Source: Galaxea fascicularis (Eukaryota; Cnidaria; Anthozoa; Scleractinia; Euphylliidae). From it: a stretch of 64,000 nucleotides of DNA. The stretch is taken from contig OX419336.1 in the NCBI GenBank assembly GCA_948470475.1, forward strand, positions 34,939,415 through 35,003,414. The letters run 5' to 3'. The position numbers were made by a program, and so were the translations under genes. Under the pieces are notes generated by a model. The model saw only the letters and a list, made by a program, of their open reading frames with translations. It did no database searches and was not told the DNA's origin. Positions 1 to 25,099 of the stretch are shown piece after piece (within the stretch, counting starts at the first letter, position 1; each line of letters opens with the position of its first letter).

Positions 1-15598
<15,598 letters not shown>

Positions 15599-16079
15599 TC
15601 CTGGTCACAGATATCCCCTAAAGAATACTGATGGTCGTTTGCGCGAACAGAAAGACCACTTCCCTTCCGAATTCGACCTGTTCAGAATGAGGGGAAGAAG
15701 TGAAAGTTCGAACAGGAGTGAACTGTGAGCAAATCTACTTACTTTGGGGAGGGGTGCTGCGCGCTATAGGCTGAGTGAAAAACATCTTGAGCGTATACGT
15801 AACCAAAAACATCGACACAATTTTTTATCGAGAAACGTTTTGAAACGCAAAATTAACGATGAGAAGGCTGAATTATCTGAATGATCTCAAAGACAAGGAG
15901 TATCTTCGGATTAACCACCTTTTGTCGTCTCCCCTGCGAAATGCCGACCTTAGCCCTTAGATCCCCCTACCTAAACTCTTAAAGCTCCCCTCCCCCCCCT
16001 CCCGCTGAATTATACACGCATTTCCTTTTGTTTTTTATCGCTGACCACTTATGACGAGGGCACCTATCGGCTGTGTAAG
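15599..16079. promoter_or_regulatory. shared intergenic region between divergent USP47 and UFSP1
   Basis: The translation starts of USP47 (15598, minus) and UFSP1 (16080, plus) are only 481 bp apart and point away from each other. This stretch must hold both 5' UTRs and probably a bidirectional promoter. I see no clear TATA box. It contains a poly-C/CT tract near 15985-16004. The promoter function is inferred from geometry only. Confidence 0.6.
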
Positions 16080-19000
16080 ATGCTGAGTGATGTCCATGAA
16101 GGTTTGGAAATTCCTTCTCAAGTCGTAGATTTGGCGATTGTTCGCGGCAGATACGAGTTTTATCACTACAACGTTGACGGAGTTGATGACCGGGTAGGTG
16201 GGTAGCATTACCCGTATCATTATAATTTTCAAAGAAGTGGTGCACCGAGGAACCTGCTACAGTATAAATGTTCTCAAATACATGACAGTAATCGATCAAA
16301 CATAATTTTGGAAATAAAGGGGGAAATTGGGAACAAATATGTTAATGTGAGGGAAAAGAGATAATGAGAGCATGTTGGGCGCTCAGACAAGGGAAAAAAG
16401 TTGAAAATGGGTTTGGTTACAGTAGGGTGGGGGGAGGATTGTGCATGAACACCATAAAAAATGCACCTACCAATGTTAAGCCGCAGCGGGGGGGGGGGGG
16501 GACGGGAGTTCGGTCAACTGAGAACCTTGCCTCCCTTAATTGAAGCTCAATGGAAATTCCAAAGGGGAGGGGGGTGCAAAAGCAAACATTTTTAAAAGAC
16601 AAGTGCAACATATGGAGCTAAATTGGAATGTTGCGAGGGGTGCCCGGGGAGAGAGGGGAGGGTGCAAACCAAAGAACCTTCAATGGGAGGAGTATGGATA
16701 TTTTGTAATGACAGTAACTGAACTTTTTTGCAAGATTCCGTCATATTTGTGGAGATATGTACTGGTAATATTCCAGGCTTCTATCTTTGGTTGTTACAGC
16801 AGTTCAAAGTCGACCAAAATCTGTTTCATTTACTGTAATTTTAGTCGTGTTTGTTCCCCAGTCAAGATGGCCTCAAAGACCATGAAAAAACTCAAACCCC
16901 TCATTTGAAAGCGGGAGCTGGAACTTTGAGAGTTAAACTTTGTGATCATAGATAATGCTGTCTTTACCAGTGAGATTTAGGAAAGACCAGTAACACTGGT
17001 GTAATAGTTCATTCTCCTTAAGTTCCCCAGTTGACATTTTTAGAGTGCTATTTTTAAATCTTTAATAATAATTTATTACTTATTCGGCACAAATATGTAT
17101 ATGAATATATTCAAATGTGCCTTACAAGTTACATTGAAATAATAATAAAATAATAAATCTAATATAATAAAACTATCCAATCCATATCTAATATATAGGC
17201 TAAAAACTACACAGAGTCAAAAATGTAAAATTCTAAAAATAACAAGCATGCGCTTTCCTAAAAAGATGAGTTTTCACTAAGGACTTAAAAACGTCCATTG
17301 TCTTAGCATTTCTAATGTCATTTGGGAGACCGTTCCACAATCCCGGAGACACAACTTGAAATGCTCTGTCTCCCAATGTCTTTTTTGTTTTTGTAGCATT
17401 ATAAGGTTGTAGTAGTAGCTGTGACGATGATATTAAATTATAATTTGTTTGTTCCCTAGTTCTAATTAAATCTGAAATATATAGTGGAACATAGCCATGT
17501 ATTGCCTTATAGGTTAAAATTAGCACTTTGTATTCAATTCTAAAAGACACAGGCAACCAATGTAGCCGATAAAGAACAGGTGTTATATGTTCAAAATTAC
17601 AGGTTCAAATTTAGCAATATGTGTTTACTAAAACTGAACAATGAAATCTGGTGTTTTGTATTTGTTATGATGCTGTTGTAATTAGATAATTGTACAAAAT
17701 GTAAATTATACATTCAAGTATTAAGCTGTAACACTGCTTTGTATAAATAATTTTGTTGGGCTTATTAATAGTTACCTTGACAATAACTTATTGATAATAT
17801 TTAATGGTGTCACGACAGCTCTGAATTGTTAGTCAAAGAGTTATTGTTCATTTTTGCTTAGAAGTCAATATTTTAAATCTCATGGATTAACCCAAGATAA
17901 TTTATTGTGTGATGTAGGGTTGGGGTTGTGGTTACAGGACTCTTCAAACCATTTCTTCTTGGGTGCATCATGTTCTGAGATGCAATCAGGAAGTTTCACC
18001 TGTACCAAGTCTTCATGAAATTCAGCAGACCTTGGTGGATGTAGGTGACAAACCAGCTTCTTTTATTGGTTCAAGAGAATGGATTGGCTCTGTAGAAGCT
18101 TGCTTATGTGTGGATCAAATTTTTGGAGTAGGTTTATTTGTGGATTTAATTTACTGATACTCATCTCTTGTTTGTTTTGTACCACCAAGGCTGTGCTCTA
18201 AGAAAAGTAGTTGGGCGCCCAAACCTCTAAACCCTTGAAATCCAGGGCGCCCAGCATATAAGTTTGGTGCAAAAACTAATATTTCCTGGTCGCCCGATGG
18301 CAAAAGTAAGTCACCAGGGGTGACCGGGCGCCGCTAGAGCACAGCCCTGACCACTGAGATAATCAATACTATAAGTAGCTGAAGCACTGCTTATTGTAGT
18401 AAGCACTAAGCAGTCCTTCAGCTTTATTTGTAAGCTCTGCTCTCTTGAGCTTTAAAAATTAAAGATTAATGATAGCTCAGTACTAGCGATATAAGCTGAT
18501 TTGTATCTAAATAATGATCTTAACCATGATGTGTGCATTTTTGTCTGCAGTGTAAAAAAAATAAATCCCTTCTCATTGTTCCAGTTAACTTTCAGAGTTA
18601 GGGAGTCACGGAAAATTTTTAAGGGGTCATAAGACACGGGTCTTCCCTAATTTTCTTACTTAACAACTTTGCGTGTCGGGTCAGGGAGCCAGATTTCTCA
18701 GGTTTTTGACCCGAGACCCGCTGCTTATCTGGAACACTGCCTTCTGTAAACCAATAATTATGCATACATTGTACGTACAGTGTCTTACAATATCACGTAC
18801 AAACTTCCTGTTGTTTTTAAGGTATCTAGCAAAATAATCCATGTCTCCAGAGGGAACCATATTGAGCAGGAGGCTGCACTTATTCTGCTGGAACATTTCC
18901 AACAGTTTGGATCACCTGTTATGATAGGTTTGTTAGATAAATAAATAAATAAATGAATCTATTTACCCAGGAAGCTCCACTCACCGTGAAGGTGTTTTCA

Positions 19001-20904
19001 GGGAGACCCTGCATCCGGATCGAATTGGAATTTAGAAGTGTTGGTTTTTAGGGAGAGGGGAAAACCGGAGTACCCGGCAGGGATTAGGAAGAAAAACAGG
19101 CAAAGGAGCCCATGGCCCCTGTCATGGGAAAGTTATGCGCCATTTATAAAAAGTTTGGGCCATTAGGGTAATTAAACAATTGAGGTTAATAAAAGATGCA
19201 AATATGTTCAAAGCACGCAAAAACACTGAAAACACATAGTAAGAGCCTCGTTTGCAAGTAAAGTCCGAGTTGAGGATCTGGGGAGAAAAATGAAGCAAAC
19301 GCGAATCAAAGAGAGAAGGCACCGTGTTTTTTTGCTTGTTTATTCGTCTTTAAACTGAAAATTTTACAAATTAAAATCCTTTTTTACAAAGTAGTGTATG
19401 TTTTACTAGCTATTTCGCGGCTTGGGCGCATCACAGGCCCGGTAAATTCTTTTTTAATGCGCCATTCCGTAGCTTTATGCGCCATACGCGCATGGCACAC
19501 GGCCTTCGTAATCCCTGACCCAGAGAAAAACCTCTCGGAGCAGAGTAGAGAACCAACAACAAACTCAACCCACATATGATGTCGACTCCAGGAATCGAAC
19601 CTGGGCCACATTGGTGGGAGGCGAGTGCACTTACCACTGCGCCAACCCTGCTCCCCTAAAAAGAAAGAAAGTAATGTATTCAACACTGTGACCAGTAAAG
19701 TGTAATTTTTTATATTTTACTTCCTTTAAAAAATTAATTATTATTGTTACTCCACAGGTGGAGATGTGGATGCTGCTTCAAAGACACTGCTTGGAGTGTG
19801 CCAAACAAACAGAGGCTTTTACTTCTTAATTGTGGTAAGTGTGGGTCCTTTCCTTGTGAAGCTTCCTTAATTATCAGGTCTTTTGGTTCACTGCTGGTAG
19901 AACCACAAAATAATTTTCTTGGAAAACAAGAAATTTAAAGGTTATCGGGTCATTGCCAATAGGTCAGACCACAATTAACCTGAGAGCTGGTTGTATGATC
20001 AATCAATTTTTTCTGCCCCAGCTCAGATGATCATACCAGTGGACAGTGACGTTACTGGCCTTCGCTCTGATGCTTCCACACGTAGCAATTTCAGGGGAGT
20101 AGGGAGGGGGAACAGCTGTAAAAGGACCAGACCACATATTGTATTGGAAAGAGTAGGGAATGTGATGTGCCCTGTGCTTTAATATACTGTACATCTATGG
20201 CCTGGGTGTAGACTGGATAATGGGCCTCATCAATTGGTTACTGACACCAACAGCTGTTACATTACCCCTATGGATCAAGCCCAGCTTACAGATTATTTAT
20301 GTGAAAGGAAATAGGATTGAGTAAATGAATAAAATTTATTAATTTTTTAAGGAACTCCAAGCCAGCATCATAAGAAAGATCGAGGCAGAGAACAGTTGCA
20401 TGACAATAATAGTCTTATCAAAATGCATACAATAATTATTATGAATTTTGATAGTCTGACTTTTTGTTCAGTCATTATCTTGGGGCAAGCCCTTAAACTT
20501 AGTGATCCATGCCAGTCTTCTCCTGCTAAAAGATCAAACATGGAGGTCAAGATTGATGAGAGTAATGCTCACATGTTCTTTGTTTTTGAGGAGTACTTCC
20601 TTTACATGCATGGCGGGCAGCCCAGAATAATGTGACATTATATATATTAATTATGGTAAAAGAAAATATGAGTTTGGAGATGTTTGAAAGAATTGAACAA
20701 TGGATAATAATTTTATGACATATTATGGTAAGTGTAATGTCATGTTCTTTCACCCAGGACCCTCACTTTTATGGAAAGGCTGACAAATCACGGCTTCAAA
20801 GTAATGGCTGGGTTGAATGGAAGAGACTGGATGACGTGTTCAGTGCAATGTCATTTTATAACTTCTGTCTTCCTCAGCTAAGGTCAGGAACAAATTATGA
20901 GTGA
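16080..20904 (+). CDS. UFSP1: UFM1-specific protease 1, five exons, complete
   Basis: Cysteine protease (C78 family) that matures UFM1 and removes it from targets. Exons: 16080-16193, 17918-18127, 18822-18927, 19758-19834, 20758-20904 (TGA). The phases join without breaks and give 217 residues. Exon 1 ends with YEFYHYNVDGVDDR. Exon 2 begins GWGCGYRTLQT, the catalytic Cys box (Cys about 42), followed by GDKPASFIGSREWIGSVEA. Exon 4 has GGDVDAASKTLLGVC, which matches UFSP1 rather than the GGGVLAHTILGV type of UFSP2. Exon 5 starts DPHFYGK, giving the catalytic Asp and His (about 170 and 172), and ends with SFYNFCLPQL. The ATG at 16080 is the first in frame; the frame stays open back to 15975 without another ATG. 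Intron 1 carries an antisense LINE tail, intron 2 a small hAT-like element, intron 3 an antisense tRNA-SINE. An AATAAA lies at 21012. Confidence 0.93.
17225..17610 (-). mobile_element. 3' end of a CR1/L2-like LINE, antisense in UFSP1 intron 1
   Basis: The frame 17556-17233 reads FRIEYKVLILTYKAIHGYVP, then SSQLLLQPYNATKTKKTLGD, then RAFQVVSPGLWNGLPNDIRN. This is the conserved C-terminal tail after the reverse transcriptase in CR1/L2-type LINEs. It is 5'-truncated: no RT catalytic motifs are present. It is opposite in direction to the host gene. Confidence 0.85.
18187..18348. mobile_element. hAT-like MITE in UFSP1 intron 2
   Basis: GGCTGTGCTCTA at 18189-18200 is mirrored by TAGAGCACAGCC at 18335-18346. 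Flanks ACCACCAA and ACCACTGA may be a decayed 8-bp target duplication. Confidence 0.6.
19440..19657 (-). mobile_element. tRNA-derived SINE, antisense in UFSP1 intron 3
   Basis: On the minus strand it starts GGAGCAGGGTTGGCGCAGTG (A-box region) and continues with GGTTCGATTCCTGG (a good B box), spaced as in a tRNA. The body then includes GTGGGTTGAGTTTGTTGTTG and TCTGCTCCGAGAGG, shared with the copy at 10619. Confidence 0.75.
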
Positions 20905-22393
20905 TGTGTTATGGAGATTCTTACCTGTATAGAGCTGGCAGGATTATCCTTACAGTGGGAACACTTTTATCTGTCACCATGTCAACAACAAACAGTTTAG
21001 AAAGCAAGGAGAATAAAGAGGAGTTGGGTTGTCATAATATTATACATGAAGCTTATTTACTGACAGCCTTTGTTCTTCATAGTCCACTGGTAATATTAAG
21101 CAATGCATTGCACTGATATCGCGTGGTCACAGGTTCAAACCCCGTTGAAGTCCCGAATTTTTTTCAATTACTTAAATTGAGCTCACAGCTGTAAAGATCA
21201 TCCTTCATTTGAAAGTGTATTCTGTTCTTAAAAATCTTTTTTTTCTCATGGTGGGTAATGGTTTCATTAAAATATGAAATAAAAAGCATTTTCAAAATAA
21301 TCATTCAAGTCTAAATAATATAATTATAATATTGTTATTAAGATGGTTTGATGTGAGAGTTCTTCCCTTTAATTGTCCGATGAATAAGACTTTCCTTATA
21401 GTTGAAACAGGCAGTGGAATAACCAATGGACTGAAAAAAAAAAGAAAGAAAGTAATGGACATTATGGGTCTGATCAGTTGTTGAAAGTATCTTCGATTGC
21501 TTTCTTGCCTCTTGAACATTTTATAATCACAACAATATCTATGCAGGACTTTGACTAAATGGACATTTTCTTTGTTAATATTGGTCAACCGACTTTAGCA
21601 GCTTTCTTTTAGATTGGGCATTAATTCTGGCCAGGTTTAATTAAAGGTGCATAAGATAACATTTGTTTGTTTTACTGTGCCAAATTAAGTCTAACAGAGG
21701 GATGCCAAAAAGGAAATTAACTATTAAGGAAAACCATATCCTGTAAAAACAAAATTCCCCAGTAAAAGTAGTTGAAAATGAGAAAAGTGCTTGGAGAAGA
21801 GTCTGAATTTTCTTACACCCTCCCTTTGTAACTACAACGAGTTGCAAAAATACTCGAGACACTGTACGCCATTTGGCCTTGAAAGATGTTTCCATGATCT
21901 TCCACTTCCCCTCCCCCTTCCCCTTCCCCTCCCCCTCTTATCAAAGTTGTTAACGGTGCAACACCATGCTTGAAACTTTGAGGAACAACTTTGAAAGGGG
22001 GAGAGGGAGGGGGTGTGTATTGTATCTCACTGATTTGTTAGCAGTAGCGTTTTAGAGAAAGAAAAGATGTTTTTGATTGTGAATGTCTCAACAATTTTGC
22101 AACTGGTTGTAGTAACTGTTCCTCTCCCCCAAAAAATTATGTTCTCAGTTGGTATTGTTTTGAAACATTGGACAGGTTGCACAAATTAAAGGTTACCCAA
22201 TCCATGGCTTTTGTTAATTGTAGAGTACTCACACTATATAGAGAAAAACACTGTCTATTAGTAAATGCATGAGCAAAATAAGGTGCAACTCATAAATTTA
22301 ATACATGTCATCATTCTTGACAAATTCAAGTTGAAAAGTAAAACTAAATTACAAAATAGAACACAATGTCTTTCAAGAACAAAGTGAAAATGT
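20905..22393. other. intergenic, 3' of UFSP1
   Basis: It holds a candidate UFSP1 poly(A) signal (AATAAA, 21012) and a C/T-rich simple tract at about 21898-21940. I see no gene. Confidence 0.6.
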
Positions 22394-22424
22394 CCTAACC
22401 CTAACCCTAACCCTTAACCCTAAC
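22394..22424. repeat. interstitial telomere-like repeat
   Basis: About five CCCTAA units in a row, one with an extra T (CCCTTAACCC). The animal telomere motif is TTAGGG. The array is short and embedded in ordinary sequence, so it is not a chromosome end. Confidence 0.8.
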
Positions 22425-23037
22425 CAGGCTTTTAGCCAAACATTGGAAACTGGCTGTCCAGGAGGCACAGGGTCTGAAATTGTGCCTTCTTGGTCGCCAA
22501 TGCGACAAAAAATTGAGTGCTGGCAACCGGAATTTCATAGCTGGTCGCCTAAATTAGCTGGTTATTATTGTGGACTTTCAATGTTCAGAGAAAGTGATTT
22601 CTAAGAATAAACCTCAAAGCTATTTGCCTACAAGATGTCTTACTTTTTGTCCTGTTGATGTTTTTGAATTAACAGTGAAACAAACTTTCCGGTTAATCTA
22701 CCTCCACAACAGTACGATCTGCTACGATCAGTACGAGTTTTTTATGTTTTCTTGTATCGGAAACGAGAAATAGTGCAATTTTTCACCATAAAACTGTCCA
22801 TACCATGCATTATTTTAGTTTAAACTTTTTTTAAAAAAGGGAGGGGGAATTTTTGCGGCTACAATTTTCCCTATGCCGTCCAAAAATTTGTATTTGATTG
22901 CCAGTTGGCGCCTACGTTAAAAAAGTTAATTCCGGACCCTGAGGCATGTTTTCCCATAAAGTACAAGATATTAAATGAATTTTCCTTGAATTTCTTCTAA
23001 AAGTGGCAGTCCACAAGACCACCTAGCTAAAAGCCTG
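22425..23037. mobile_element. hAT-like element inserted into the telomere-like array
   Basis: The ends CAGGCTTTTAGC (22425) and GCTAAAAGCCTG (ending 23037) are perfect inverted repeats. The 8-bp duplication ACCCTAAC flanks it (22417-22424 and 23038-23045), itself a piece of the telomere repeat. No transposase is visible in the 613 bp. Confidence 0.8.
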
Positions 23038-23251
23038 ACCCTAACTCTAGAGAGAAAGATGCAGTCAAAGATAAACCCAATGAGATTCATCTTTCCTCTC
23101 ACCTAAAAATTCTTCTGTTGTCATTAATATTCACTTGATCCAATATGTTGTGGCATTTTGCATGTGCATTTAAACAGGTCTTATTTCTCTATATAGCATT
23201 GAGTAACCTTAAAGTAATGAAAGCCCAATCCATTATCAAAATTATTGATTT

Positions 23252-23402
23252 CAAGAAATACCCATGTGGTGCAGTGAGATGGTGGGATGTTTGAGGTGGG
23301 AGTTGCAATGCCTCATTTAAAAAATTATAATTCTTTAAATGAGGCGTTGCAACTCCCACCTCAAACATCCTATATCTCACTGCACCACATGGGTATTTCT
23401 TG
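23252..23402. repeat. near-perfect 151-bp palindrome (hairpin element)
   Basis: CAAGAAATACCCATGTGGTG at 23252 is mirrored by CACCACATGGGTATTTCTTG ending 23402. The inner arms GTTTGAGGTGGGAGTTGCAA and its mirror continue the pairing. Only a few mismatches break arms of about 68 bp around a short AT-rich loop. Confidence 0.85.
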
Positions 23403-24151
23403 TTATCGACTAATATTGTTGGGGAAAGTCATTAACTGATTGCATGGCTACACTAGGATGCTCTTATTTTTCAATAAACTTCCATTGAGTAACTGCAAGG
23501 GAGTTTGTTTGAAATCTTGGAAGGCATACAGTAGTAATATTGCATGTACATTAACTAACTATTTAAAACAAAGCCAAGAAACTGTTATTCATATCAAAAT
23601 GTTACAATGTGTTTAATCACTGTTTTACACAGAAACAAAGTAATATGAATTGAATATGAAAAACAGCAAGATTGCAAGATTTGGTACTTTTCCTAACCAA
23701 GCAAGAAAGATTCTTAAATGTTCATGGCATTACAAGTCTAAATAGCAAATACTATGGATGTTGTTTGCTCAGTGACCAGTCCTATGGGAACAGTTAACTG
23801 CGCATTTTTTTTTTCATTTCTGTGCGTTTCAAAGGAAGCTTCCATGAGTAGGCTGCTACTCAATTTTTCTATCTTAGTGAAAAACAGTTATTGCACATGT
23901 GGGTATTGCGTTGGTTTATTCTAAACTGCACAGGAAACAGAACAGTTTAACCCTTTAAACTCTAAGAGTAATCAGTATCAAATTTCTCCTTGTAATATCT
24001 ATGTTCTATAAAACAGAGTGGTGAAGAGAATTTAGTACAGGATCAAACAAGATGATTTGCTTGATATTTTGACACCTCCCCACTACTTCTATGGAAATTG
24101 TGTAGAGGCAGAAAATAAAAATTTACATTTTGACCTTAGCGTTTGAAGGGT

Positions 24152-24648
24152 TAAGGTGGCTTTCAAAGGTTTCATTGTCAGGGAATAATTAGCTTGATAA
24201 TACAATACAATGTTTTGCAAAGTTTAACAAATTGTAGGAACTGATTCACAGCCGCCTTAAATTTTTTTTTAATTTTTTTTAAAATAAATTAAAACAAATG
24301 TGGGTCGCCAAGCTTCTTTTTTAGTTATTGGTTTTTAAAGCTAGAATTATTTAAAGTTAAAATTAGGGGTGTTTCTAACAGGTTGTAGTGTTGCTATGGT
24401 AATTGTTTGAGTACAAAAAGTTTTCTTAACTCGTTCACCAATGATTGAGCCTTGGATTGAGCATTTGTTTGATAATAATACAGCATTTGTAGTGCGCAAA
24501 TTCCGTATGGATATGCTCAAATGCACATTACCATAAAAATTGAGAACTAACCCTAAAATTACATATGAAGGTAAAATTTGCCACTAAAAGATTAGCAGTG
24601 ATGATTGGTTGTGATGGAAATGACTGGAAACTGGTCTGAGCCACCTTA
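24152..24648. mobile_element. inverted-repeat element (AAGGTGGCT family)
   Basis: TAAGGTGGCT at 24152 is mirrored by AGCCACCTTA ending 24648. Inner parts (GTGTTTCTAACAGGTTGTAG, TTGCTATGGTAATT) recur, diverged and reversed, at about 42910-43000. The stretch 24649-25099 shows no gene. Confidence 0.5.
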
Positions 24649-25099
24649 GCAAAAGGACTTACTCACCGAACTACATTTTCTCTTTAACTAGAATCACATT
24701 GAAGAGCTGAGTGGTTACCCAACCATCTCAAAACAACATTCACGTTCTAAGTTTTCTTTTTCTTTTGGATTGCCCTTATTTCTGGTGTGTCAGTTCATTC
24801 AAATATTCCCTCGGAGTTTGGTCACGGCTTCTCGAAAAAAATCAATGTCAAAGTTGACTTAAGACAGTTGTGCACTCATCCCTCCAATCATTTTGGTTTG
24901 ACCCAGCTTACTGAGTCAGTCATTGAAAACATTCACTTAATCAAACTTAATTGTGCTTTGAAAACAGTCTTATTTAAATCTGTCTCCATAGAATTGTCTT
25001 GGTCTGAGAAAATTCATGCAGTTTATCCATGGGTTTTTGTTGTCAAAGTATGTTTTGCATTGGATGTAAAAAGTCCTCTTTCCACTCTCACAACAAGGT

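Noticed and set aside
15979..16299. Minus-strand frames opposite UFSP1 exon 1
   Set aside because: They are shadows of the plus-strand exon, which matches UFSP1 and splices in phase.
22394..22424. Chromosome end
   Set aside because: Only about five CCCTAA units, with ordinary sequence on both sides.
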